From contig CM056742.1 of NCBI GenBank assembly GCA_029851415.1, positions 60,641,954-60,705,953 on the forward strand: a stretch of DNA of 64,000 nt. Reading direction: 5' to 3'. This document shows, piece after piece, positions 18,951-30,750 of this stretch (its first letter is position 1; each line of letters starts with the position of its first letter). Under the pieces are notes generated by a model. The model saw nothing but the letters and a program-made list of their open reading frames with translations. It had not been told where the DNA came from and made no database searches. The DNA comes from Eretmocerus hayati. Taxonomy: Eukaryota; Arthropoda; Insecta; Hymenoptera; Aphelinidae. The translations under genes were made by a program, and so were the position numbers.

Positions 18951-21900
18951 AAAATTCAATTTCAATCAAAAATTCAATCAAATCAATTTACAAAATCAAA
19001 ATTAAAAATCGAAATTAAACATTCAATAATACCTCACACCTGGGAATCATTCTCGGGTCACATTGACAATGATTGTGGTCAATACGTCTCCGATCGCTAC
19101 TAATAATGATGGACCGTTACCAAGAATGACAAAACAACCACCGACCGGTGTTCAACATTTGGAATTAAGATTTCAAGCTCATTTCGCCGCGATGAAAACG
19201 ACGAGAAGCTGCGCGAAATTCGCTCTGCATCCCTCCCATCCTGATAACCAAGATACAACACGGGAAATTCTCCAAAGACCTCACTGGAGGATCTAGGGTA
19301 GACACCCTCCCCCCAGACTCAGTCAGGCCACTAGAGGATTTGAATGCTATGCGGCTTGCGCAAGAGATCATATTCATTGAGTAAATTGGTTGAAGCCATT
19401 TCTGAGACATTGGCAACAAGAATACCGGAACAAAACGGATTTCGTAGCACATCAATTGGGCTTATTACTTGTTGATATTCAAATGAGATTCATGTGGAAT
19501 ATTGATATATCGTGGAACTTGATGCAACGGGATCCTGGGACCACGCCCAATTTACAGATCGGTATTCAAGCGGAATCAATTCTAGCCCTCGATTTTTGAT
19601 TGTAATATCCCATGGTAGATTCAATCTAATTGGAAGATGATTGTGCGTATTCAAAAGCGTCGTGCGCATGGTCGATGTAGCACAGTATAATTGTCCGCTG
19701 TGTTGTGTAGTCGAAGTCCAAATCTGCCAGCAGGATCTCGAGTTTCACTTCTCGACGAGTGATCTAGGCATCATTTGAAATATCTTCCACAATCAGCGCA
19801 AAACCATTCTCCCTGTACTCGCCGCGGAATCTAACAGCTAATCGATTGAGTTTCTCGAGATAAGTACCAGATTCTTCCAGTTCAAGATTTTTTTGAAAAT
19901 TCTTCGTAAGTCGCCATTATACAGGAAATGAATCAATCCCTCACTAATATTCACTAACGCGGTGCAGCAATATGCATCTGCTCACTTTGGCCAAAATATT
20001 ATATAAGTGCTGTCACATAGCACAAGAAATTTCCATTCATTATACAATTTGGATTTGCATATAAGCGCCGCTCTCAGTTTTGCCTTCCGTTCATCCAAAA
20101 AAGGAAAAATTTCAATCCGAAGAAATTCAAGAAATAAATCTGTAAAAATTTCTGAGAAATTTAAAATTCAAGAATTACTAGAAAATTCAGCAGAATCTAC
20201 TCGAAAGTAAACTGAGAAAGCCTAATTCTATTTTATTCTGGCTAAACTGTGCGTCATTTACTTGGACCAACGCAAGAAATTACGAAAAGGAATTCCATTT
20301 GGAGTTGTAACGTGACCTAACTAGCTTACAAGATAGCCTGTGTACTAGCAGACGACAGAAATAGTATTCACAACGGTTCAAAGAATTTCAAAAAATTATT
20401 CGAAAATCTGGAAGCGCAGTGCGCATTAACTGGTACACGATTTACCTGAAAACCCTAGCCGGAAAGCTAAAATGAAATCAAATTGCGGTTACAGGATACG
20501 CGAACATCTAACATACCATCACACCAGCATTCTGCACACTGATCACACCTCACAATAATTTATTTCGGCAGATTACTACACGAATTTCAAGTTTATGCAT
20601 TATGCAGTTATTCAGGAAATATACGTTTGAAAAGTGCCATCTTATAACTGAATGCAAGATTTCAACTCTATTTCGCATCATTTTGGCTGATTTATTTTCA
20701 AAATGCGATGCTAATGCGAATGCGCTGCATGATTTGGCAATCTGTAGCATGAATCGATTTTTCCCGATTTTACGAAATTCAATCAAAATATCTCACCAAG
20801 ACTCCAGAAATTTCCACGAATTTTCCGATTTGTCCGCACTGGAAACCTGCTGTGCATCAGCAGATGCATGTAAAACAGAAGAGAAAAATTTCCACGGAAA
20901 CCGCATCATTATAAAGGCCACAGAGTCACTGTATCATGCGTCGCATTCGGAGGCTTGAATGCCCTATAGTCGTTGTATATCTATATACACTCACATACTA
21001 GCACACTCGCATCGACGCATCTTCGAACGTGAAATTTTAACGACTTGATGTTCTGCCCGTTAGCAAATATAAAATTTATACCCACGAGCTTAACGCGGGC
21101 TGCCGGATATGATTCAGCAGTACGAGCGTGAAAGGGGCTTGCAGTATCGACAGCTGATTTCAGCGCGATCGATAAAAATATATATGTCAATCGCTTCACT
21201 TCCACGATGAATTCAAATCGATGATATAACCGATGAATAATCACGCGATCAGCACCTGCGATGTCGCATCGATCGCGTCGCTATCCACAATGTTCGGTAT
21301 ACGCAGACTAATACAATTGATATATATGTGTATCATCGCATTCTCACTCAAAGCAGCAGAGATATTTCGATGGCGCGCGATTTTATTAGCCGGCGACGGG
21401 GATGATCCGCGCACTAGCTTATTAACACTCGCGAACGCGCTATTATTTTATCATCATGTGGATTATTTTGTTGGGCGCCATTTGTGACAGTATTTAGGAC
21501 CGTCTAATCCGATGAATGCATCTCGGCCAAGTGCAATGCACGAGTGCAATTCGGACGCAAGAGACTCTTATGATTATGAGTGGAAAATGAGTCGGGGCAA
21601 AACATGCGTATTGCATGGCGCATGCTGCTGCCTTGGCCTCCTCGTAGTCGCCGCAAGATACGTTGGTCGTCCTGGCTGACGACGGCGGCTACCTCGACTT
21701 TGAGTGTATGCGCAATATATTGTACTCATAACAAAGGCGAAGAAGGGCATTTTCAAATGACAAGGCCGGCAGTTAAATTGAAGAGTAAAAATGGTTGAAT
21801 TTATTCAGGAAATTATTACAAAGAAAAGCGCATCCGAGCGCTCGCGCATCAGGTGTATTCGAAACGCGAGAGAGAGAACCGCACACATGGTGAGAGAGAG

Positions 21901-22395
21901 AGATATATTCGAGCGGGTACTTACACATCCGCAAGCTCGCTACACCAGGCCGCTGCCCTTGGGATGACGCACACCTGGAGTCGACTCTGTAACCGCTCGC
22001 TTAGCCTCGACGGGGACCTGGATGCGTACTCGCTGTTGCCGGGTTGCAGGATGTCTCGGCCACTGCAGGCCCTGCGTATGTGGTCGGGAACATCCTGGGC
22101 ACGCGCGACGCGAGAAGCTTCGACATGAACACCTGTCAACGCGCGAGGTGTTATACGTTAGACGACCGGAATGAGTCTCCCCTCGCTCGCGAATATCACG
22201 CGCGAGGTAATGATGGATTAGCGATTTTCGGGGGGAAACAAGTGGCGATCGCGCTATCTCTCTCTCTTCCATACCTATTGTGTGGTTGACTCTCTCTGTG
22301 CTGCTAATCGCTGTGACACCTGTAACATCTAGATCAATGTAATATGCATATGGATAATAAGTAGCTCCGAGGAGAGAGCGATGAGACTATCCCCG
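18951..22395. other. 3.4-kb stretch without a recognisable gene
   Basis: From 18,951 to about 20,960 it is AT-rich with short open frames (the longest is 118 codons at 20,602-20,958) that match nothing I know. From about 20,990 to 22,280 it is richer in CG dinucleotides, with GCGCGC, ATCGCG and CTCGCGC words and GAGA tracts. That could be a promoter-like or 5' exon region, but no initiation signal or coding match supports a gene. Confidence 0.5.
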
Positions 22396-22668
22396 TCACA
22401 CGTCAAAATATGTGCTTGAAAAGAATTTTTCAATGGGTCTCACATCCGTGAAAAATGAATAAAAAAATAATGAAGTCAATTTTTCTGCAAATTTTGAAAA
22501 CGAAAATAGCGCGCCAAGCCACACGAATGAATTTTGGGACCTATAAATTATGCTGAATCTTCTTCTACCGGGTATAACATGTACCTCAAGTTACAGAAAA
22601 ATCCCTGACCATCGACCAAAAACCTGGTGAAAAAACCTGGTGATGATAAAAAGAATGACTCGTGAGGT
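22396..22668 (-). repeat. Inverted-repeat arm (partner at 16,365-16,742)
   Basis: Reverse complement of the 16.4-kb arm: GTCAAAATATGTGCTTG, AATTTTGGGACCTAT, CCATCGACCAAAAACC, GATGATAAAAAGAATGACTC. A short AACCTGGTGA tandem duplication is present only here. The 5.6 kb between the arms is not shared. Confidence 0.8.
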
Positions 22669-23416
22669 ATGCATCTCCCATCATTTTTTTCTTCTTCCTT
22701 CTTCCTTCTATTGCTGTTAAGGATATGTGAATGTAGATTTCTAGATCTGGATTCATCTGATGTATAGCTTCACACCAGGATTATATCTCTGCATGCAGGA
22801 GTATCTCCACCAATTAATCGAAGCTATAAGCTCCTGCCACCAATGAGTCCATTTGAGAGCTCATTTTTCCTCCATTCATCCGGTAGGGTAACTTCTCATC
22901 TCTGGAGCTCCACCCCCACTCTTTGAATTGAATTTCTATGAATTCATGCGGGAAAGACAGTCGAAGTCTTTCACTGACATGGGAGCACGTTGTCTAGAAA
23001 AAAGGTGCCCTGAAAATTCATCTACGTCGATTGGGTTGATTGTTCCCTGGGCGGAACTGTTTGCGTGAGAGCCTCGGTTGGAAGAACCGACTCGGTTACA
23101 TATCCAGACCGACTTAATACATCCGTTCCAGATCACTGAGTCAGCTAAAGTGATTCAATTGGATCATTTTCTCCCGTTGATTCCATGTGAAACACCTGAG
23201 AGAGCCAGCGTCGAAATGTATGAAAAGGGGCCTGGAGAGGGAAATATCACGGGCCATCATCGGATTTTATATTCTCGTATGACACTGAGAGCCAAACGTT
23301 GAACCCTTAGATAAAGAGCCTGACGTTCCGTGCTTGTGGCATACGACCCATGTTAGGCAAGTTGACGTAGAGAGTTTGTTTGAAGTTGGGCTACGTCAAG
23401 GATATGACACGGTACT
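22669..23416. other. Stretch with no recognisable gene
   Basis: Contains a short CTTCTTCC pyrimidine tract (22,690-22,710) and open frames under 75 codons without recognisable motifs. Confidence 0.5.
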
Positions 23417-24414
23417 TGAAGAGCGAGGGGATATGGATCCTAAAATGTCACCGAAATCAGCTCAGGTAGTCATTTTTTACTACTCTATACAAGAAGGGTA
23501 CTGCTGGAACCAGACCCGGAGCTGCTCGGTTTTTGAGATGCAAAAAAATGGGATTTTCAGTTTAATAACCTGCGGATCGCTTTTTAGCCGGTTTGCATAT
23601 GCTGAGCGCCCCTTTCAAATTCAGCACAACATCGATATTTTCCTGAATTTTTCTACGGGGCTCGGCTCATTTGGAAGTTCATGACAGAATGTACGAAATG
23701 AGGTCGAGCAGGTTTGATTATCCCCACATCGGAAAAGGTGCGAGTGAGAACAGAGATACTATCAAAAATCACAAGCAAATCGACATTCCTGCCCAAACGC
23801 GTTCGGAAGACGTTCCTTCAGTTTTCTATTGACAAGATCAAATATTTTATTTTTTTTTATATGAGATGATTATTTGGTCTCATATATTAAAAATCAAGGA
23901 CGAAAAATCTACAAAATTACTCATGTTTCATTTCTTGATTCTGTGGATGTTTGAGTTATCTTCTGAGTAGCCTGAGCTGAGTTTAGGAATTCCGAAAACT
24001 GAAGAATTCATGAACTAGATGGCTCCCAGACGCTCGTGAGTGAAATCACCGATTTACTTAGGATTTTCTTAGTAACTCTGTTTCCAATCACATTCGGTTC
24101 GAGGTGGGAATAATCAGACCTGCTTGGTCTCATTACACACATTTTGTTATGAACTTTCAAATGAGCCGAGCCCCGTAGGAAAATTCAGAGTAATATCGAA
24201 GTTATGCTAATTTGGAAGGGACGCTCAGCACGTGCAAATAGGCTAAAAAACGATTCGCAGGTTAATAAACTTAAAATACCATTTCTTCGCATTTCAGGGA
24301 CCGAGCAGCTCTAGGTCTGGTCCCAACGAAATTCTGCTCATATTGAGTAGTAGGTAATGACTACCTGGGACGATTTTGGTGACATTTTAGACCCATATTC
24401 CCCCACTTTCCAAG
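23417..24414. repeat. Foldback element A (~1 kb), family shared with 58-60 kb
   Basis: Arms of about 415 bp (23,417-23,830 and 23,997-24,414) are inverted copies. Landmarks are AAAATGTCACC/GGTGACATTTT, CAGACC(C/T)(G/A)GAGCTGCTCGG, GGGGCTCGGCTCATTTG and TTTGATTATCCCCAC. The spacer is about 165 bp. The same arm sequence, diverged, forms the inverted arms at 58,062-60,130, so this is a dispersed foldback family. No transposase is encoded. Confidence 0.85.
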
Positions 24415-24940
24415 CCCCGTGTGTTGTTTGCACGAAGTTTCAACGGGTCCAGAACTCCACAGAACCTCGGATCAAGTATTCGTGAACCATCGAAGATGCT
24501 CGAAGGATTCATTACCAGTCAGCATCCTCGGCTATGGAGCTCAAAACAGAGCAGAATCCTGCTACGAGCCACCATCCTGTCACGTCGGATATTGCAAACC
24601 GGTGATATTGACTGATTCTTGAGCCTCGTGTTTCCACGAAAAGCTCGAGCTTCAGTCTAGCAGGGGAGTAATTTTTGTTTGAAAATTTGGAAATTACTTC
24701 GCGAAATTTCACAGATTGCTCAGTGAAAAAGTCATGCATTCGCCCAAGTGAAGTGCGAAATGCATCTCCTTCACATGCATCTATGACTGCTCACACTTGT
24801 GAGCACCTCGTCTCAGATTTATTCCGTGACAGAGGTGAGCTGTCGCTTGTTTTAATGAATTTCGATCAATGAGGAAGAGAATCACTCATACCTTAATCGC
24901 TTGTGGATTCTTATATAATTGACGAGGAAATACTCTAATG
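24415..24940. other. Stretch with no recognisable feature
   Basis: Several overlapping open frames of 64-75 codons on both strands and no conserved motif. Nothing further was seen. Confidence 0.5.
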
Positions 24941-25450
24941 ATCACTAGAAATCGAATAGATTTATTCATGTAGTTAGAACTCTAGGAAAGTGACAGTTTT
25001 AGACGTAACACAAAAATTGGAATTTAGATGAAGAAAAAAATATGAAACTCGCTCACAAGGGCGAGCACAACTGAACGGCTTGATGCCGTGTCGAAGTCTA
25101 CTGCCTGGAAAGACGTTCAGAGTTTCCATGGCTAGACTGATTTGGGTGACGGAGAGGGAATACTCATCGTCCCAGATGTCAAAAGGCTGTGGCGCCTTCT
25201 GATTGGATGCCTTTTCGGGTCTATGCCCGCTAGATTACCTAAACCCATGGACAAAAACACTCCAATACATTCCACGCTTGCCTACTAAAAGCGCACTCTC
25301 TTATCTCTAATGCCATCGCGTCATCGCATATTCATTCGATAGCTCGAAAACGTATCTCTATCTGTTTTCTGTTGGTTGCTTCACAGTACCAAGTACGACT
25401 TCCCGGTGTGGTATAGTGGTATATATAAGTTTATAGGTCCGGGAGAAGAG
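24941..25450 (-). mobile_element. LTR-like segment, tentative
   Basis: On the minus strand a TATATA box (about 25,425) is followed 460 bp later by AATAAA (about 24,966). Between them is moderately GC-rich sequence with CTCACAAGGGCGAG-type short repeats, similar in style to the clearer LTR at 18.5 kb. No terminal TG...CA or target duplication could be fixed, so this may be chance. Confidence 0.25.
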
Positions 25451-27118
25451 AGGAAGCGTCCACAAGTCGTCGTATTCAAATCTTATGTCGTAATTTTAGG
25501 AGACTCGAGAGTCAAGAGAAAGTATAGTGTACACATGGAAAGAGTGTGATTGTATGAAGAAGGGAGATGGAAAAATTTCATAGTAGAGAGATGGCTCCGA
25601 CATCACACCCCCACCCTGAAATGCTTGGTAGAGGACAAGACGAATAACAAGCACCATCTAGGTCGAAAGAGTGTCAGATTTGATGAGATGTCTAGAGTAG
25701 AGCAAAATAATAGTCCTCAAGGATTGAAAGGTTGAAAGTACTCGAAGGGGATGGATGAACACACCCAGTCCACAATATTGTGATAGATGGTGATTAGGTC
25801 CAATTCATATCACTCTGATGAGTTAGGGTCATTCGAAGTGTTCTTAGCTGGTACGAACCAAGTCATGAACCAGACTGCAACACAATATCATTGATTGAAA
25901 GTCACTCGATCCTTCAATGGAATTCTTATTCATCAACCCTGGTAGTGTTCCAACTATTCCCATCTAAATTCTAGGTGGGGTTTATCAGAGGTATGTGATG
26001 ACTCAAATAGGACGTGACGTTTTATGTCATATCCAATCAGTTGGGAATATATTTTTTCTCCTGGGAAATTCTGATCAAGTTTTACTAGGATAACATTGTT
26101 ATTACTCATGAATCCAGTTGTATGATCAAATGATTGTAGGTGAACAGATAGTCGGATAGATAGGAGATAACGACGGAGATTTTCATGTTCCAATTTGTGG
26201 TCTCTTCTAGGATAATTAAGGAAGAAACTAGGGAAGAATGGGTACCCGATTGCAAGAAAGCAGCAGTGTGACAACACCCGATCAAATACATCCGAACAAC
26301 ACTCATCGGCCGGCCTCACAACCCATTCCTTAAGAGCTAAACTACTCATTCAATAAAACTTCGTACTGCAAAACAATCTTGAAACTACTCAGCTTCCATG
26401 ATAATCGGTGTGGTGATTCCAACTTCGTATATAGGATAATATATGACTCAAAAATTTTAAGTTCAAATCTAAGAATTGGATGAGATTTCTTTATTATCTT
26501 AACTTTAATACTGAAAAGATGATGTGCTGCTTCATCCAAATGTCAATACAACGATGCTTTTTGAAGTGATTTTTTCGTTTAGATACTGGAGTGAATATTC
26601 TGGTTTGAACCTTGATTGCGTATTTCCGATCTGAATCATCTTCTGCCTGTCTCATGATAATAGTTTGATAGTGCCAGTATTCCCATTGGGGTATTCTCTG
26701 TCTATTTGTCTCCCAATCAATTCACTTAAGGCTTTGTTGATTCGCATTTTAAGCGGACCAAAAGAAAGATCGGATTTGGGTTCATCAGCGTATCTCTATA
26801 TTCATTAATTATTCGACAAAACTGTTATGAACAACATTGCTTCCTGAAATCTGAATTAATGGATTAATTAGCTTCCTTCACAGAGTTGATCTGTTTGGTT
26901 TCAGCGTATGTATGAAGTGGAATTTTCGGGATTGTTGAAGCAGGCACGACAATTTTTTTTCCGGGATGGAATGATTTTCGCCTGGCTCAAGTGAGCTGTG
27001 TTCACTATGGGAATCGGAGATTGATATTCACCAAACTACCGGAAAAGAATGAGAACACATTAAAAAACCAAAGGTACTAGCATCATCGCATCAATAATGA
27101 TCCATAGCGGAGTAATTT
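25451..27118. other. 1.7-kb stretch with only unsupported open frames
   Basis: The longest frame is 131 codons on the minus strand (25,954-26,349). It has no recognised domain, signal peptide or repeat. It might be part of an exon, but neither splice context nor homology can be argued from the sequence alone. Confidence 0.45.
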
Positions 27119-27122
27119 TTAA

Positions 27123-27300
27123 CACGTTCGCTGCGACGGTGAAAACCGACATTCCGTCCCAGAGTGCGAGAGAATACAAACGCGTGATTTTACACCCATG
27201 ATAGTCAAACTTTTCTATTTGTGATCAGTTCAGTATGTATATACAAGAAATCTAAAAATTTTCGCGGGTTCCACCGGTGGGACCCGTCGCAGCGAACGTG
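27123..27300. mobile_element. piggyBac-type MITE, 178 bp
   Basis: Perfect 17-bp terminal inverted repeats CACGTTCGCTGCGACGG and CCGTCGCAGCGAACGTG. The left flank is TTAA (27,119-27,122) and the right flank TTAT (27,301-27,304), probably a mutated TTAA. Near the right end lies an internal palindrome GGTTCCACCGGTGGGACC. Short length, TTAA target and TIRs starting CAC fit a non-autonomous piggyBac-like element. Confidence 0.8.
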
Positions 27301-27771
27301 TTATTGAGGATTGATCTGCTTATTTGAGCCATGCAGGGAAGAGTTGATGAGAATATTTGCAATAAACATTGTTTTGAGACTTGAACAGAGTTCAAACTGA
27401 GGTTTCTTGCGTATTCTCGATGATTCATCACCTCCCTGTCGCTTTTGAAGTTTGAAAACAGTCTTGGAAACCATGTTCTCTTTATTATAAAGCTGCTCAT
27501 TCAAAATTGGTTGATCAAATATTAGACTGGAAATTTGTTTCCCATCTGACGAGATAGGAATAAGATAACTTGATCCTTGTATATTCGACCAGACATCCAG
27601 ATTCAGTATCAGGCAATTAGCTAAGAACTTGTGACCAGGAAGAGAGACTCCTGGATCTGTCGAATGCGGAGAAATGAGTATTATAGGTAAGTTTGTTTGT
27701 GATTGTAGGACCTCTGTGCTCGAAGGCTCTCTTCTGTACGGAGCTTGATCATATACAGGTTGTCTGTGCAA
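27301..27771 (-). CDS. Unidentified 156-codon open frame
   Basis: An uninterrupted minus-strand frame beginning MHRQPVYDQAPYRREPS. I do not recognise it. The composition is mixed hydrophilic, rich in Ser, Leu and Ile, with one short basic stretch (KLQKRQGGDESSRIRKK, about residues 107-123). There is no signal peptide, membrane segment or repeat. It ends against the MITE at 27,300, so the last residues come from MITE flank. It could be a fragment of an exon or chance; at this base composition 156 codons is somewhat long for chance. Confidence 0.25.
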   Translation of the reverse strand: MHRQPVYDQAPYRREPSSTEVLQSQTNLPIILISPHSTDPGVSLPGHKFLANCLILNLDVWSNIQGSSYLIPISSDGKQISSLIFDQPILNEQLYNKENMVSKTVFKLQKRQGGDESSRIRKKPQFELCSSLKTMFIANILINSSLHGSNKQINPQ

Positions 27772-28179
27772 TTATTGAACAAAATACATGAGCATATAGA
27801 GGGTCTGAATACAAGAACTTTTTACTTCTGCACCAAGGATCAATAATGGATTACCACAGAGTTATCCAACAAAAGAGCTGACCAATCAGCTGGCACTATT
27901 GAATCGAGAAAGAAAAGTCCTGCCCCCGCGTAAACGATGGGCAGGTCTGGAAAAGCAAGTGCTCTAGTTGCACTGAGTTTTCCGAGTGATGATTGGGTAA
28001 GGGGTCACTGTCGAGGGCGGGCTTAGATTTATCTATTTGGAGACCACTGAGACATACACTTTTTGCGAGTTTACGCTGGTTATCTCTCCGATCGCGAGCG
28101 AATGGCCCAAGTGAAGCAGCTCGCAGCTGGGACTATTTGCCTCCGACCATAATCTTCATTACGGCGTACAGAGGATCGT
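27772..28179. other. Stretch with no recognisable feature
   Basis: No supported open frame or repeat. GC content rises near 28,000-28,130. Confidence 0.45.
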
Positions 28180-28630
28180 GACATCTCTCGCTCGATCTTT
28201 CGTCTCGCGCTCTAATGAGCTACAACCGTAAACGCATCGTGAACTCTTTTGATCTATTCTCCAACTCATTGAAACAGTCACAAATTTATGATTTCTATTT
28301 CGCATCTCGATATTCGGCATAGAGACGATCATTTGGAATGGAAGAATTTGGACCACTTCAAGGATCAATTTTATTTTCAAAATGATAACGTTTTATATCA
28401 CTTGCTATGCTCAGAATGGTCTCATTTTTACCATCCAAATTCCTACACGATCATCTCCACGTCAAGAATCAAATTCTGGGAAAAGGATTATCAGTTTGTG
28501 ATTATTTCAATATTTCAGAACATAGACGAGAAGAGTTTACGATGAGAATAAATCGTCAAAGCGCAGGGATGACTCGCCACATTTTTCATTAGAGACGAGA
28601 GTTTCTAGCAAGAGATCCGCGGCAAATATC
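28180..28630. repeat. Imperfect palindromic repeat, copy 1
   Basis: Related in direct orientation to 28,800-29,265: both contain CTAATGAGCTA, ATAAACG/GTAAACG, TGGACTCTTTT-like words, TTTGTGATTATTT and GCGCAGGGATGAC in the same order. The ends of the unit are themselves inverted (GAACTCTTTT near the start, GAAGAGTTTACGATGAG near the end). Confidence 0.65.
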
Positions 28631-28683
28631 AATTATTGTCAGAATTTTCCTTATTTGGGCCCCTTTCACGTGACATTCTAACT

Positions 28684-29366
28684 TTGTAAGTTACAAAGTT
28701 GTGAATTGCCGCAATAAAAAATTTTGTACTCAACGCAACTCAACGCAAAAGTGCTGAAGGTAGCGACTGTCATCGTCTATTCGCACTGTCGCAAGGAGAG
28801 CCACAGGTAATAATCCGCGCCGGTTCTCGTCCAATCGGCGCTAATGAGCTATCCCCCATAAACGTATAGTGGACTCTTTTCGTCCATTACCAACATGGTT
28901 CGAATACTCACAATTTCGGATTTCTTATTCGGCAATGTGATATCTGGCATCAAGCTTATTATTTAGAAACTTGAATGGGAAAAATCGGACGACTTTGAGC
29001 ACCACAAGTATAATATGCGGCGTTATCATCTTGATTGATGAAATGATCCTCAAAGTCATTCAATTTCTGCCATTCAAGTTTCTACATGATCTTCTTCGTG
29101 CCAAGATTCGAGTTGAGCAATAAAAATCATCAATTTGTGATTATTTTAATAAGTCAGAGAATGGGCGGAAAGATTTCACGACACGTTTATGGGGGTAGCT
29201 CATGAGCGCGCAGGGATGACGCGGCTTCTTGAAGACGAGAGATCAAGCAAAAGATCCGCTACAGATCCATTGACCCACTTTTGCACATTGTAAGTTACAA
29301 AGTGAGAAAATGGGAAATTGAATAAAATTTTTTATCGCGGCAATTCCCAACTTTGTAACTTACAGT
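28684..29366. mobile_element. Palindromic element with terminal inverted repeats
   Basis: The outer inverted repeats are GTAAGTTACAAAGTTG with GAATTGCCGC and ATAAAAAATTTT (28,684-28,725), answered in reverse complement at 29,322-29,366. Inside lies the second palindromic copy (28,800-29,265), whose arms CCCCCATAAACG and CGTTTATGGGGG face each other. The 19-bp word ACTTTGTAAGTTACAAAGT near the left end is also self-complementary. Probably a non-autonomous foldback element. No coding sequence. Confidence 0.65.
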
Positions 29367-30750
29367 ACCCTGCAGATGTCTCATACACAATAGAGGCATG
29401 CCGGACTATACTCTCTCGCAAACTCGTGAAAAAGTCACTTTTTGGGGAATCGAAATAGCTTGGCTCTGGTTGGTCAAATTCAAACTTGTACCTCGACTTG
29501 TTCTAGAGGTTCCTGATCAGGTTTCGTATCATCTGAGGCACATCAAAATATATTGAAGTAGGCCACAGTTATTGGTGAATAGGCTTCAGGGAGAGCATAT
29601 GTGGTACACTCACATTATCTTAAAGATTGTTAGTACTAGGTCGAGATATCAGGATAACATTATCGATAATATGATAAGACCATTGGTTTCTATGGCCCGA
29701 TCAATGTCTTTTCGGTCCGAGCTTTTGCGAGGGCTGGTATCATTGCTCGAAAATTAGATAGGCCGTCCGAATATCAAACTGTATCTTTCCCTCATCGGCA
29801 GATGGGGGAAAAAAATGATAAACAAAACAAGACTGGTTCTCATTCTCAAGCAGGCAGCGGGAATCACGATTCTCTCATTCCTCTTCTCGCCGTAGGATTA
29901 CCAGATTTTAATTTAAATTACAAAAAAAATGTAACATTTTTTTTCGGAAGAATGCATGCATATCCAGCCCATCCACTTTCGGAATGTTCCAAATGATTTT
30001 CCATCCATGTACACTTCAAACCCTGTTTGTGGAGTTTCACCACAAAAGGGTTAAAATTCCATCCGAAGACTTACTGAAATATTGCCTATCGAGTTTGACT
30101 TAAAGTTCCCGCCTCAATAAGCGTGAGTCATTCGTCAAGAATGAAATTTTTCGGTATATTCAATGATGCTCTTGAATTCTTGGCGGAAATTTTGAGATTT
30201 TCAAGCTTTGAAAGATGAAAACTGCAAGATATCTAATCTTCACGTAGTTCTGAAGGATACTGCACATTACCCCTGAAAATGAGTTTTAAATCGCACGAAA
30301 CTTGGGTAGAGTTATCTATACTTTCATCGGAGACACATTTTCTTCTTGCAATCATCAATCTGTAAGGAACTGAAGTTGAGATGAATTGATGGAAAGCTTC
30401 GATTATGCAAAAGGGAGAGAAGAAAGCCTTAATCATCGAAACACACTAACTATAACTGCTTTCAGCCGGTGGACATTCAAGTGCTTCAATTGACTTTTAT
30501 AACCAAGTTACTTCTGCTCCTTGGATGTACACCGCTCGATGGGAACCAAACGGGAAGGTGGCAGTTGTATCCCATCAGGATATAGGTAGGAAAGGATGCG
30601 GGGCAATTAGTTTGTTCTCAACATGTTACAGAAGTTGCACTTGGTCAATCATGGCATGGCAGCGATTTGGTGAACTATCATTCAAATCCTGTAATGGCGA
30701 GGGAACTGCTGAAACTGCCCACCATTTACGGCTAAACATTGGCGAGATCG
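29367..30750. other. 1.4-kb stretch without a recognisable gene
   Basis: Open frames up to 84 codons on both strands with no motif. At 30,525-30,779 one overlaps the end of the mariner-like gene and is its shadow. Confidence 0.5.

Noticed and set aside
25954..26349. 131-codon minus-strand gene
   Set aside because: No motif, no splice support, and the same interval has competing frames; left as an unsupported open frame.
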